A DNA stretch of 44,216 bases from Clostridia bacterium. GTDB taxonomy: Bacteria; Bacillota; Clostridia; Oscillospirales; Acutalibacteraceae. Shown here piece by piece: positions 14,020 through 22,300 of this stretch. Position 1 is the first letter of the stretch, and the number at the start of each line of letters is the position of its first letter. The position numbers were made by a program, and so were the translations under genes. Under the pieces are notes generated by a model that saw only the letters and a list, made by a program, of their open reading frames with translations, was not told where the DNA came from and made no database searches. Where the stretch lies: contig JAFNVC010000025.1 in NCBI GenBank assembly GCA_017379935.1, forward strand, positions 1 through 44,216, given 5' to 3'.

Positions 14020-15057
14020 ATGGCAGGTATTTTTGAAAAAATAACGGCAGTTTTTATGTCGCTTGTTACCGCAATTTCACTTTTACCGATAAATCTTGTA
14101 AAGACCGTTACGAGCGACGAAAATCTGACTGCAAGGCTTATTTTCAATGAGTATTACGGCGAAGCGGAAAAATTCTGCGAAAATCCCGACACGGACACGG
14201 ACTTTGTTCCGCAAGGTCTCACATACAGCGATTATCTTGACAGAATCCTTATCTGCGGTTATATGAACACCGAGGGCAATTCGAGAATTTACGTCATCAA
14301 TCCCGAAAGCGGTGAAACTGAAAAGTATGTTTCACTCATCGAGGTTGACGGTGACGGATACACGGGACATTGCGGCGGTATTGCAACGTTTGAGGGCAAT
14401 GCATGGGTTGTTTCGGGCAAATATGCGCGCCGAATTTCTCTTGATGCTCTCAGGGATGCGGAAAACGAAGCATCCGTTCAGTTCATCGACCGCTTCAACA
14501 CAGGTACGAGAGCATCGTATGCTAACTGCACGAACGGTATTCTCTGGGTCGGCGAATATCACAAAAACGGCAAAGATTACGTCACCGAGGACAGCCACCA
14601 CCTCACCTCACCAAACGGCGAAGAGATGTGCGCATGGACCTGCGGCTACGTTCTCGAAAGCGGTAACCCGCAGGGCTTCACCTACAACGGCAAATCGAAG
14701 GATATTGTCACCCCCGATTTTATTCTTGAGACAGAATCAATGTGTCAGGGCTTCACTCAGCTTCCCGACGGCAGATTCGTAACAAGTATTTCGGGTAAGA
14801 TGACAAAATCCGAGCTTAATTTCTACGAAAACGTGCTCGACGGTGAGGCTGACAGCACGGTTGAGGTTTCAGGCAAGGACGTTGACATCTACTACCTCGA
14901 TTCAACAGCAATGCTTGATTCGCTCAAGGCACTCCCCCGCTCCGAGGGTGTTGACGTGTACGGCGGCAAGCTCCTCGTTCTCTACGAATCAGGCTGCAGA
15001 AAAATGCTCGCTTCACAGATTGTAAGAACAGATTATGTCTGGAGTCTTTCATTTTAA
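14020..15057 (+). CDS. Exported or membrane-tethered propeller-like protein of unknown function
   Basis: A 345-residue protein. The N-terminus has one hydrophobic segment (ITAVFMSLVTAISLLPINLV) that fits a signal or anchor. The rest has repeated patterns (FVPQGLTYSD, GGIATFEGNAWVVSGKY, ANCTNGILWVGEYH, CQGFTQLPDGRFVTSI) of the kind found in beta-propeller proteins. I do not recognise a family. The ATG at 14020 is chosen because AGAGGTG lies 7 bases before it. It is the last gene of the redox/Mrp operon and is followed by a terminator, but its apparent export does not fit Fe-S delivery, so it may just share the promoter. Confidence 0.75.
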   Translation: MAGIFEKITAVFMSLVTAISLLPINLVKTVTSDENLTARLIFNEYYGEAEKFCENPDTDTDFVPQGLTYSDYLDRILICGYMNTEGNSRIYVINPESGETEKYVSLIEVDGDGYTGHCGGIATFEGNAWVVSGKYARRISLDALRDAENEASVQFIDRFNTGTRASYANCTNGILWVGEYHKNGKDYVTEDSHHLTSPNGEEMCAWTCGYVLESGNPQGFTYNGKSKDIVTPDFILETESMCQGFTQLPDGRFVTSISGKMTKSELNFYENVLDGEADSTVEVSGKDVDIYYLDSTAMLDSLKALPRSEGVDVYGGKLLVLYESGCRKMLASQIVRTDYVWSLSF

Positions 15058-15064
15058 TTAAAAT

Positions 15065-15098
15065 TAAGCGGTACGGATTTTCCGTGCCGCTTTTTGTT
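15065..15098 (+). terminator. Terminator of the redox/Mrp operon
   Basis: GCGGTACGGA and TCCGTGCCGC pair (one G-T) around a short loop and are followed by five T. Confidence 0.88.
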
Positions 15099-15141
15099 GC
15101 AGAAAAATCCCTTAAATGCTATACTTTATTCAGAAAAACGC

Positions 15142-15172
15142 TTGACATTCACCTAAGGTAAAAGCTTATTAT
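15142..15172 (+). promoter_or_regulatory. MerR-type promoter with 19-bp spacer and operator dyad
   Basis: TTGACA (15142-15147) and TATTAT (15167-15172) are 19 bases apart, longer than the usual 17, and the dyad ACCTAAGGT (15151-15159) sits in the spacer. This is the classic layout activated by MerR-family regulators, which twist the DNA to align the two boxes. It drives the regulator gene itself. Confidence 0.75.
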
Positions 15173-15194
15173 TGTATCGAAGGGAGGCAGATTT

Positions 15195-16490
15195 ATGAAA
15201 ATCAAAGAGGTAATTGAGCAGACGGGACTGACCGACCGCGCCGTCAGGCTTTATATTGACAGCGGTCTTCTCAACCCGAGCATTACGGAATCGTACAGCG
15301 GAAGAAAGAGCATCGACTTTACCGAAACGGATGTGCAGAAGCTGCAGAATATCGCTCTGCTTCGCAAGGCAGGCTTCCCGATAGAAAGCATAAGGGGCAT
15401 AATCGAAAACAACGGGACAAAAGATATTATAGAAGGCTTCATCGCCGAAGCCGAGGCGGATATCAGCTACAAGACAGAAATTGTAGAAAAGCTTAAAAAC
15501 ATTTCACTTGATGACAATGTCACGATAGAAGAAATCTGCGCTTCGCTTTCCTCCACGGTCGAAGAAAACGAAATCCCCTCCGAGGACGTCAAGCTGACCG
15601 TCAAAGAAATTCTCAAAAAGATTTTGTCGATTGCTCTCGCGGGTCTTGTATTGATTTTTTCGGTTGTGTTTCTCGTCGAAAACTTTATCATATCCTTCGA
15701 CTACCGTTATCTCTGCTACAATCCGCAAAACCTCGTTACTCTGCTCGTTCAAGCCTGCTGGCTTATTCCGATTGCGTTATCCGCAACAATAATCATCAAA
15801 AGCACGGGCAGACGCTTTATTAAAAACAGCACCGGCAAGCGCAAAAGGCGGACGGCTTTGCTGATTGCATTTTCCCTTGCAAGCTTTATGCTGCAGTTGC
15901 CCGCTTCTTTTCTTTTTTCGTTTTTTATTCCGCCGTTTTATTCACAGACAACGGATATTGAGAATTATCTGAAGTTTGACGAATATGTTGAAGCAGAATT
16001 TAACTACAATTACAGCTACCTTCCGTTATACGACGTTTTCCCCCGCAGAGTTCCGACAAGTGCGTCACACAATTCCGACACGACGAAATATCTTTACAGA
16101 CTTATGCCCTGCCCGACCTGCAACGGAACGGTTGACGTATACGCCGAGTGGGCTTTACCGAGCGCCGAATATGAAGCTGCAAAGAAGCGCCTGCCGAGAT
16201 ACGACGTCGGGCTTGAAGAATATATTATCGAAATTTCAGGACTTGACGATACAACCGAGGAGGAGAAAGAATATTTAATAAGCTCTGCAAAAGAACACTC
16301 TGAATATAAAACCGAAGACAACGGCGACTGGACAATCACCTTCTATAGAAAGGAAGAGGGCAAAATGGACCATTCATATCTTATCGCTGCATACAACGAT
16401 AAGGAGCAGAAAATGCGCTATATAGCATCATTCTGCTGCGCCCATCACAGCTCCGACACCGAGCCGTTCTATCTTTCGCTTGAATGGTAA
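15195..16490 (+). CDS. Membrane-anchored MerR-family one-component regulator
   Basis: A 431-residue protein. Residues 1-70 are a MerR DNA-binding domain (IKEVIEQTGLTDRAVRLYIDSGLL... with a wing and RKAGFPIESI), and 70-130 a helical linker. Three membrane segments follow at about 150-170, 184-205 and 218-245. The C-terminal 185 residues, which this topology places outside the cell, hold a CPTC motif (RLMPCPTCNGTVDVYAEW) and further Cys near the end. Most MerR proteins are soluble, so this is an unusual membrane-bound form that could sense an outside signal such as redox state, metal or envelope stress. The GGGAGG site precedes the ATG. No cotranscribed target is visible; it may regulate itself and distant genes. 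Confidence 0.85.
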   Translation: MKIKEVIEQTGLTDRAVRLYIDSGLLNPSITESYSGRKSIDFTETDVQKLQNIALLRKAGFPIESIRGIIENNGTKDIIEGFIAEAEADISYKTEIVEKLKNISLDDNVTIEEICASLSSTVEENEIPSEDVKLTVKEILKKILSIALAGLVLIFSVVFLVENFIISFDYRYLCYNPQNLVTLLVQACWLIPIALSATIIIKSTGRRFIKNSTGKRKRRTALLIAFSLASFMLQLPASFLFSFFIPPFYSQTTDIENYLKFDEYVEAEFNYNYSYLPLYDVFPRRVPTSASHNSDTTKYLYRLMPCPTCNGTVDVYAEWALPSAEYEAAKKRLPRYDVGLEEYIIEISGLDDTTEEEKEYLISSAKEHSEYKTEDNGDWTITFYRKEEGKMDHSYLIAAYNDKEQKMRYIASFCCAHHSSDTEPFYLSLEW

Positions 16491-16529
16491 AAGTTATTTT
16501 TTCCATTTTCTTTAACAAATTTTTTCAGT

Positions 16530-16561
16530 TGTATTTTCACTCATATCGAAAACAATAACTA
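16530..16561 (+). promoter_or_regulatory. Possible forespore (sigma-G-like) promoter of the spore protein gene
   Basis: TGTATT and CAATAACTA resemble sigma-G boxes with a spacer near 17 bases, about 40 bases before the start codon. The match is imperfect; spore-protein genes are normally sigma-G dependent. Confidence 0.35.
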
Positions 16562-16600
16562 ATGCAAGCGCAAAAAGTTCTTCAAAAGGAGTGAAACACA

Positions 16601-16792
16601 ATGTCAAGCAACAAGAACGTAGTTCCCGAGGCTAGAGAGGCTCTCAACCGTTTTAAGATGGAGGCTGCTTCTGAGGTAGGCGTTAACCTTAAGCAGGGTT
16701 ATAACGGCGACCTCACATCTAAGCAGGCAGGCTCTGTCGGCGGTCAGATGGTTAAGAAGATGATCGAATCCTACGAAAAGAATATGAAATAA
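16601..16792 (+). CDS. Alpha/beta-type small acid-soluble spore protein
   Basis: A 63-residue protein with the conserved SASP regions: FKMEAASEVGV, which contains the germination-protease (GPR) cleavage site, and GYNGDLTSKQAGSVGGQMVKKMI. These proteins coat and protect DNA in dormant spores and feed amino acids to the germinating cell. It is monocistronic with AAAGGAG upstream and a strong terminator downstream. Its presence indicates that the organism forms spores. Confidence 0.95.
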   Translation: MSSNKNVVPEAREALNRFKMEAASEVGVNLKQGYNGDLTSKQAGSVGGQMVKKMIESYEKNMK

Positions 16793-16805
16793 CTTTTCAT
16801 TAACA

Positions 16806-16846
16806 AGAAAAAACTGCTGTTGAAGCTTCAACAGCAGTTTTGTTTT
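16806..16846. terminator. Bidirectional terminator
   Basis: ACTGCTGTTGA and TCAACAGCAGT form a long perfect stem flanked by A and T runs on both sides, between the convergent spore protein gene and the DUF4474-like gene. Confidence 0.9.
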
Positions 16847-18018
16847 TACCATGTAAGGGTAACGTCAAGACCGTCAACCTCGTAGCTGATATTTCGGATT
16901 TTATCAAGCGCCTCGGTTGCCGCCGCGAGCATTTCCTCATCCTTCATCGTGATTGTGGAAACGATAGTGAGCGAGTGCGGAATATATCCCGTGTCGCTGA
17001 GCTGGAAGCCTGTCACCCACCAATGAAGTGCCGCAGGTCGCGAGAAAAGAAGGTCATCGCCGTGGTAAACATCCATACTCATAACGAGCATATCCTCGTC
17101 CGATGCACAATCGTAGAACGTACCCGACTTGCTCTCGTCGCGGGTATAAACACCGACCTCACCGCCGTTTGCGATTGCGTAACGGCCCTTCCAGAGCTGG
17201 AGCATCCAGTCCTTGCCGTCATAGTTGAACTTAACACGCTGGGTTGTGTAGTGGAAAAACGCGGGTGTGAGATAGCAGAACACATCATAGAAAATGTTGA
17301 AGCCAAGCTCTCTCTGCCATACGTTGATACCAGTGTAGATTACGTTATCGTCAAAATCGATATGATATCCGATAAGTGCCGGCTCGCCGTTACGGCCGAC
17401 GAAGGAATTTTCCTCGGAGTCGTAGAAAATGCCGGAGAAGGAGCCATCCTTTCTGCCGTCGCGGTACGTGATTTCAATACCGAGCTCGTGAAGATTCGGA
17501 CTTCCCTCAACCTGCTTTGTGACAAGCTTTACCTCATCAACAATACCAAGCCATACGGAAACCATACGGACAACAACGCCCATAACCGCATTGCCCTCAG
17601 CAAAATAATCGCCTGAAACGCTGTTAAGATATTTCTGCGTTTCGGGAATATCAAGTCTGAGAGTAGAGGTCAGAAGCTCAGCGTACTGATTGGACTGCGG
17701 AAGATTATTGTAAATCTTGCTGAAATCAACGCCCGTAGTGTTAAGCACGCCCTCAACGATTCCAGAAATCATATTATCCGTCGTGATAACAAGCTTTTCC
17801 TCGTTAAAGATTTTTACTCCGAGAATAGCGTTGATCTGCTCGTTGAAAACGAATATTGTTTCGAGAAATGCACCGATATCAAACATCGGGTAGCCGTTCT
17901 GCCAGATGTCAATGATATCAAGCTTATTCTTCTTTTCCTGAGCCGCGCCGACAGGAACCGCCGCAGCTGAAAATACAGTTATAATTACAAGAAGCATTGC
18001 AATAATTCTTTTCTTCAT
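16846..18018 (-). CDS. Secreted DUF4474-like protein
   Basis: A 390-residue protein with a Sec signal peptide (KKRIIAMLLVIITVFSAAAVPVGAAQ). The C-terminal half (RVKFNYDGKDWMLQLWKGRY, NGGEVGVYTRD, LHWWVTGF) matches my recollection of DUF4474 domains in secreted clostridial proteins; function unknown. The first half has amphipathic hydrophobic stretches (FLETIFVFNEQINAILGVKI) and no wall-anchoring motif. GGAGGCG lies before the ATG, and a near-consensus promoter is seen upstream. It shares its promoter region with the divergent rsmE gene. Confidence 0.75.
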   Translation of the reverse strand: MKKRIIAMLLVIITVFSAAAVPVGAAQEKKNKLDIIDIWQNGYPMFDIGAFLETIFVFNEQINAILGVKIFNEEKLVITTDNMISGIVEGVLNTTGVDFSKIYNNLPQSNQYAELLTSTLRLDIPETQKYLNSVSGDYFAEGNAVMGVVVRMVSVWLGIVDEVKLVTKQVEGSPNLHELGIEITYRDGRKDGSFSGIFYDSEENSFVGRNGEPALIGYHIDFDDNVIYTGINVWQRELGFNIFYDVFCYLTPAFFHYTTQRVKFNYDGKDWMLQLWKGRYAIANGGEVGVYTRDESKSGTFYDCASDEDMLVMSMDVYHGDDLLFSRPAALHWWVTGFQLSDTGYIPHSLTIVSTITMKDEEMLAAATEALDKIRNISYEVDGLDVTLTW

Positions 18019-18047
18019 TTTTACGCCTCCTAAAACATATCGTTTCT

Positions 18048-18076
18048 ATTATATGCCAATTCGTCGGATTAGTCAA
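18048..18076 (-). promoter_or_regulatory. Promoter of the DUF4474-like gene
   Basis: Minus-strand TTGACT (18071-18076), 17-base spacer, TATAAT (18048-18053). Confidence 0.85.
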
Positions 18077-18121
18077 CTTTTGCCCTTTGAAAAAATTTCG
18101 CAGAATACGACACACTTTGCA

Positions 18122-18150
18122 TTGAAAAAAGCTCTGTCTGATGATATACT
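18122..18150 (+). promoter_or_regulatory. Promoter of the rsmE operon
   Basis: TTGAAA (18122-18127), 17-base spacer, TATACT (18145-18150), 32 bases before the rsmE start. Confidence 0.8.
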
Positions 18151-18181
18151 GAAAAACAGAAAAATAAAAGGCGGAAAAAAT

Positions 18182-18928
18182 ATGTTTCATTTTTTTGTTT
18201 CACCTGAAAACGTGACCGAAAACGAAATTACGGTTGTCGGCAGTGACGTAAACCACATAAAGAACGTTCTGCGAATGAAAATCGGCGAAAAATTCGTTGC
18301 AAACGACGGCAACGGCGCAAGCTATTGCTGTTCAATACGCGAAATTTACGACGACAGAGTCGTTGCGGATATCGGGGACGGTCAGCTGATGAGCAACGAG
18401 CTTCCCGTAAAGCTTGTGCTTTTTCAGGGACTTCCGAAGGCGGACAAGCTCGAGCTTATCATCCAGAAGGGCGTTGAGCTCGGTGTGAGTGAGATTTATC
18501 CCGTCGAGATGAGCCGTTGCGTTGTCAAGCTCGACGATAAAAAGAAAAAAAGCAAGACCGCACGCTGGCAGTCTATAAGCGAAAGTGCGGCGAAGCAATC
18601 GGGCAGAACGGTTATCCCCGAAATTCACGAGCCCGTCAGCTTTGCGAACGCGCTTAAGATTGCAGAGAGCTTCGATCTGCTTCTCGTTCCCTACGAATGT
18701 GCAGACAGCATGTCCGCGCTCAAGGAAAAACTCGATGCCGTCAGACCGAATATGACAATAGGCATTTTCATCGGTCCCGAGGGCGGCTACGAGGAAAGCG
18801 AGATTGAAAAAGCGAAGGCTTCGGGCGGTGAAATCGTATCGCTCGGCAAGCGTATTCTGCGAACGGAGACCGCAAGCATCGCGGCTCTCTCGATATGTAT
18901 GTTCAATATTGAATCTAATCTTTTATAA
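18182..18928 (+). CDS. rsmE: 16S rRNA m3U1498 methyltransferase RsmE
   Basis: A 248-residue SPOUT-class methyltransferase. The N-terminal PUA-like part reads MFHFFVSPENV...HIKNVLRMKIGE, and the knotted C-terminal part has SMSALKEKL, IGIFIGPEGGYEESEIEKA and the SAM-pocket SLGKRILRTETASIAAL, all diagnostic for RsmE. It methylates N3 of U1498 in the small-subunit rRNA. ATG 18182 matches the normal family N-terminus; the longer frame to 18053 runs through the promoter. The RNA cytosine methyltransferase follows 11 bases later, making an RNA-modification operon. Confidence 0.95.
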   Translation: MFHFFVSPENVTENEITVVGSDVNHIKNVLRMKIGEKFVANDGNGASYCCSIREIYDDRVVADIGDGQLMSNELPVKLVLFQGLPKADKLELIIQKGVELGVSEIYPVEMSRCVVKLDDKKKKSKTARWQSISESAAKQSGRTVIPEIHEPVSFANALKIAESFDLLLVPYECADSMSALKEKLDAVRPNMTIGIFIGPEGGYEESEIEKAKASGGEIVSLGKRILRTETASIAALSICMFNIESNLL

Positions 18929-18939
18929 AGGACAAAAAT

Positions 18940-20289
18940 ATGTTACCTTCGGAATTTTTGACACGGATGAAGGAACTGCTCGGTGATGATTATGATGCTT
19001 TTATAAAATCGTATGACGAGGCACCCGTGCGTTCATTCAGAATAAATACAAATAAAATAAGCGAAGAGGATTTTCTGAAAATCAATCCCTTCGGCGGCGA
19101 GAAAATCCCGTATGCGGAAAACGCTTACTATTTTGATTATGACAAAATCGGCAACCACCCCTACCACCACGCAGGAATGATTTACATTCAGGACCCCGGT
19201 GCGATGAGTGCTGTTGCAAGCGTTGACATTCAGCCCGATTGGAAGATTCTCGACCTTTGCGCCGCACCCGGAGGCAAATCCTCACAGGCGGCAGATAAGC
19301 TGACAAACGGTATGATTGTCTCCAACGAGATTGTCCCCTCGCGCTGTAAAATTCTCACAGGAAATATGGAGCGTCTCGGCTTTAAAAACGCCGTCACGAC
19401 CTGCGCTGATGCAAAGAGACTTTCGTCACTTTTCGGCGAGGAATTCGACCTCGTTATCGTTGATGCTCCCTGCTCGGGCGAGGGAATGTTCCGCAAGGAT
19501 GAGACGGCAATCAGCGAATGGTCACCCGCCAACGTAAGGCTTTGCGCCGAAAGGCAGGAGGAAATTCTCGGCTACATACACAGCACAGTCAGAGAAGGCG
19601 GACACCTTCTCTACTCCACCTGCACATTTTCACTCGAGGAAAACGAAATACAGGTTGACAATTTTCTTTGCGAGCATCCCGAGTTTGAACTCGTACCCGT
19701 CAGGGAATGTGTAAAGGCAAGCACCGCGGACGGAATAAGCTTTGACGGCTGCAGAACGGAAAACATCTCGGAATGCCGTCGGTTTTATCCTCACATTTCC
19801 AAGGGTGAGGGTCAGTTTGTTGCATTGCTTAAGAAAAATTCAGGCGGCGGATTTTCACAGAAAAGAGAAAACGCTCTTGAGGAAATCCCCAAAAGCGAGC
19901 AGAAGATTGTTTTCGATTTTCTTGACGCAACACTTACCGATTACGATAAAAAATGCGTAAAAAAATACAAGGACAGCATCGTATATTTCGAGCCCGATTT
20001 CGTTGTGCCGAAGGGTGTTGCATTCTCCTGCGGTGTAACGGTCGGAACGGTTCAGAAAAATTACGTTCAGCCTCATCATCAGTTCTTTATGGCTATGGGC
20101 GAGAGCTTCAGACGAAAAATCAATCTCACTCCCGACGAAGCGGAAAGCTACCTCAAAGGCAACACTATCCCCTGCAACTGCGAAAACGGCTGGGCAGTTG
20201 TTACGGTTGACGGATGCGCCCTCGGCGGTGCAAAGGCGGTCAACGGCACGGCAAAGAATCATTATCCCAAGGGATTAAGGAAGAATTAA
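18940..20289 (+). CDS. rsmF: rRNA cytosine-C5 methyltransferase, RsmF-like
   Basis: A 449-residue NOL1/NOP2/Sun-family enzyme. The SAM motif LDLCAAPGGKSSQAA, the motif DAPCSGEGMFRKD (motif IV Cys) and the nucleophile motif YSTCTFSLEENE are all present. GMFRK after the PC motif and the extra C-terminal RNA-binding extension (from about 290) are typical of RsmF (YebU) rather than RsmB. It forms 5-methylcytosine in 16S rRNA. It follows rsmE in the same operon, preceded by AAAGGAC. Confidence 0.9.
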   Translation: MLPSEFLTRMKELLGDDYDAFIKSYDEAPVRSFRINTNKISEEDFLKINPFGGEKIPYAENAYYFDYDKIGNHPYHHAGMIYIQDPGAMSAVASVDIQPDWKILDLCAAPGGKSSQAADKLTNGMIVSNEIVPSRCKILTGNMERLGFKNAVTTCADAKRLSSLFGEEFDLVIVDAPCSGEGMFRKDETAISEWSPANVRLCAERQEEILGYIHSTVREGGHLLYSTCTFSLEENEIQVDNFLCEHPEFELVPVRECVKASTADGISFDGCRTENISECRRFYPHISKGEGQFVALLKKNSGGGFSQKRENALEEIPKSEQKIVFDFLDATLTDYDKKCVKKYKDSIVYFEPDFVVPKGVAFSCGVTVGTVQKNYVQPHHQFFMAMGESFRRKINLTPDEAESYLKGNTIPCNCENGWAVVTVDGCALGGAKAVNGTAKNHYPKGLRKN

Positions 20290-20310
20290 GCAATCAAGAG
20301 GTGAAATCTT

Positions 20311-20991
20311 TTGGTGAATGGAAAAGATGAATTTTTTGAACAATGCAAATTTGACTTGTTGACTAAGTATGAGGATGAAATTGTATTTTTTAAAGAAAAA
20401 AATTATAAATTGATTTTTAAGTTTAGGAATAATCGTGATGAGCTCTCTTCTTATTGTGACAGTTTAAATTCAAAACTATGGGAAAGATCTTTTCCTTTGC
20501 TTGCTGCAATTGTTGGCTTTTTTAAAAGAATATGGATAAAAAGCTTTGGCTCAAGCAGGAAGAAAAAATTTGTAAAAACCCAACAACTTTGGATAGTTGC
20601 AGAGATTTATCCGTTGTCAATAAATAGAAATGAAGCAATGCAAACAAAGCAGTGGATTTCATTTTGCGGACGTATTGCTGAGTTTAAAATGCACTCCAAG
20701 CACAAAATGCAACAGCGAAAGAAAAAAGACTTTTGGTTTGAGATATGGCTCAAAAGAAAAAAGAAGCTAATATGTAAACTTTCGATGAAAGAGTTTTATA
20801 AAAAGCATAGAAATGATTTTTTGATGAGAACCTTCTTTTATCATAGATATAAATTGCTTTTCAATAAATCTATAAGAAAAGGTTATCCGGTTATATCGCT
20901 GATATTGGTCGTATTACTTTTAGCTTTGTATTTATATTTAGACATCAGTTTAGCTGTGGACTTGTATGAAAGGTTTGGTATGCATATTTAA
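20311..20991 (+). CDS. AT-rich unknown protein with C-terminal membrane anchor
   Basis: A 226-residue Lys/Phe-rich protein with one clear membrane segment at the C-terminus (VISLILVVLLLALYLYL). Most of it is basic and predicted to be cytoplasmic. I do not recognise the family. The start is taken as TTG 20311 because GAGGTG lies 7 bases upstream; GTG 20314 is an alternative. It is 21 bases behind the rsmF-like gene but its base composition and codon use are far more AT-rich, suggesting recent acquisition. Confidence 0.65.
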   Translation: MVNGKDEFFEQCKFDLLTKYEDEIVFFKEKNYKLIFKFRNNRDELSSYCDSLNSKLWERSFPLLAAIVGFFKRIWIKSFGSSRKKKFVKTQQLWIVAEIYPLSINRNEAMQTKQWISFCGRIAEFKMHSKHKMQQRKKKDFWFEIWLKRKKKLICKLSMKEFYKKHRNDFLMRTFFYHRYKLLFNKSIRKGYPVISLILVVLLLALYLYLDISLAVDLYERFGMHI

Positions 20992-21039
20992 AGAAACGGA
21001 GACTGCCGCGTAGCAACCGAGGATTTATTTTTCCGGAAC

Positions 21040-21420
21040 GCACAAATGCGATCCTACAATGCAAAGTAAACTTCGCGTATCATTCTGAGGCTTTGCGGAA
21101 GAATCTTTATACTCTACCATAAGATCCTTCACTTCGTTCAGGATGACACACACTTGAAATATATTCTGATAAATTAAATTGGCAAATTTCGCGGGGCGAG
21201 ACCCCACCCTACCGCACAGGTATAAGCAATCGCCTTCTTTGGAAAGAAGGTGGCGCGCGCAGCGTGACGGATGATTGATTGCTGATTTAAATTTTCTTGT
21301 CAATCCTCAGTCCTTCGGACAGCCTCTAACGGAGGCCTCCCCCTTTGTCGCTTACGCGATATTCCCCCCCACACTGTGGGGAATCGGCCTTTCCAAAGGA
21401 GCCACCACAGAGAAATCGAC
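21040..21420. repeat. Cluster of non-coding imperfect inverted repeats
   Basis: The 490 bases from 20992 to 21481 have no convincing gene. About 21078-21150 has TCATTCTGAGG against CTTCGTTCAGGATGA, an imperfect hairpin often repeated in gut Clostridia genomes. At about 21230-21250 CCTTCTTTGGAAAGAAGG is a near-perfect palindrome. At 21361-21384 ATTCCCC and GGGGAAT pair. The arrangement looks like a scar of several small repeat insertions. The 92-codon minus-strand frame here is a by-product of these repeats. Confidence 0.55.
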
Positions 21421-21436
21421 ATCAAAAAACAAAAAT

Positions 21437-21471
21437 AACGCTGTACCGAAAATTATTCTCGGTACAGCGTT
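21437..21471 (-). terminator. Terminator after the small membrane protein
   Basis: AACGCTGTACCGA and TCGGTACAGCGTT are perfectly complementary; on the minus strand a T-rich stretch follows. Confidence 0.9.
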
Positions 21472-21481
21472 TAACTGTTTA

Positions 21482-21706
21482 TTACAGTCCAACTCCGTTT
21501 TCAAGCAAAGTCTTTACATAATCCAGAAATGCATCCGGCTGTAACTCTGGAATATTTAACATACTTTCAAATAACTCTGTGTAGAAATCGGGATTAAAAA
21601 GTGACGGTAAAACCTCAATTCCTAATTCAAAAACCAACATCGGGATACAAACAGCGGCAATTAACGCCACGGGGATAGCACCCATAAGTGCTGCAAGAAA
21701 AGACAT
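21482..21706 (-). CDS. Small hydrophobic membrane protein
   Basis: A 74-residue protein with one membrane segment (LAALMGAIPVALIAAVCIPMLVFELGI) and an acidic amphipathic tail. CAAGGAGG lies 7 bases before the ATG, and it has its own promoter and a strong terminator, so it is a real gene despite its size. I do not recognise a family. The single hydrophobic helix plus amphipathic helix could be a membrane-active peptide, a small regulator or a toxin-like protein, but nothing nearby looks like an antitoxin. Confidence 0.75.
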   Translation of the reverse strand: MSFLAALMGAIPVALIAAVCIPMLVFELGIEVLPSLFNPDFYTELFESMLNIPELQPDAFLDYVKTLLENGVGL

Positions 21707-21737
21707 AAAATTACCTCCTTGATTTGTTTTATTTTCT

Positions 21738-21766
21738 ATATAATACTACCCCCCCCGAAAAATCAA
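21738..21766 (-). promoter_or_regulatory. Promoter with homopolymer spacer
   Basis: Minus-strand TTGATT (21761-21766) and TTATAT (21738-21743) are 17 bases apart, and the spacer contains eight consecutive G (21749-21756 on the plus strand as C). Gain or loss of a base would shift the spacing of the two boxes. Confidence 0.6.
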
Positions 21767-21820
21767 GACTAATTTTTACAGTGGGAGTTATTTCTGACCG
21801 TTCGGGCACAGAGAAATACT

Positions 21821-21851
21821 AAAAAGGCAGAAACGCGAGGTTTCTGCCTTT
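21821..21851 (-). terminator. Terminator of the phosphatase-like/SIS/TM2 operon
   Basis: AAAGGCAGAAAC and GTTTCTGCCTTT form a long stem with a small loop, followed on the minus strand by a T run. Confidence 0.9.
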
Positions 21852-21865
21852 AAATATTTCTGAAA

Positions 21866-22267
21866 TCAATCCTTAAGCGGTTTGCCATCTGCATCGAACA
21901 TCTTACCCATAAAGATGTTCACGGCGTCAACGATTGCCCAAATTCCGACGCCAAGCGGTGCAACGAAGGTCCACGAAAGAGCGAGTGACAACACGAGCTG
22001 AATGATACCCTTCTTAGTGTAGCCGAGATAAAAGCTGTGAATACCGAGAGAACCGACAAGAATCGCGAGCACGCCCGCAATAATTTTTGATTTCTCACTT
22101 TCCGGCTTTGATACCGCACAGCCGCAGTTAAGGCATACTGCCGCACCGGGTGTTATTGAAGCTCCGCAATTTGAGCAGAAATTCTCGCCCTTACCCTTGG
22201 CAACGCCGCAGGCGGTGCAGAAATCTGCTACGTCACTGATTTCTTTTCCACAATTCTTACAGAACAT
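21866..22267 (-). CDS. TM2-domain protein with two N-terminal zinc ribbons
   Basis: A 133-residue protein. Residues 1-55 hold paired Cys motifs (CKNCG, CTACG, CSNCG, CLNCG) forming two zinc-ribbon-like knuckles. The rest is a TM2 domain: two membrane segments (IIAGVLAILVGSLGIHSFYLGY and the ALSWTFVAPLGVGIWAIVDAV region) with the typical G-x-H-x-F-Y-L-G turn. Such proteins are common and mostly uncharacterised in Clostridia. AGGAGG lies before the ATG. It is the third gene of an operon behind the SIS isomerase-like gene. Confidence 0.88.
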   Translation of the reverse strand: MFCKNCGKEISDVADFCTACGVAKGKGENFCSNCGASITPGAAVCLNCGCAVSKPESEKSKIIAGVLAILVGSLGIHSFYLGYTKKGIIQLVLSLALSWTFVAPLGVGIWAIVDAVNIFMGKMFDADGKPLKD

Positions 22268-22300
22268 AATCGTTCCTCCTTTTCTCTTCCTTTTGTTGGG

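Noticed and set aside
21025-21303. A 92-codon minus-strand frame
   Set aside because: It reads through intergenic inverted repeats, has no ribosome binding site, and its composition follows the repeats rather than a protein.
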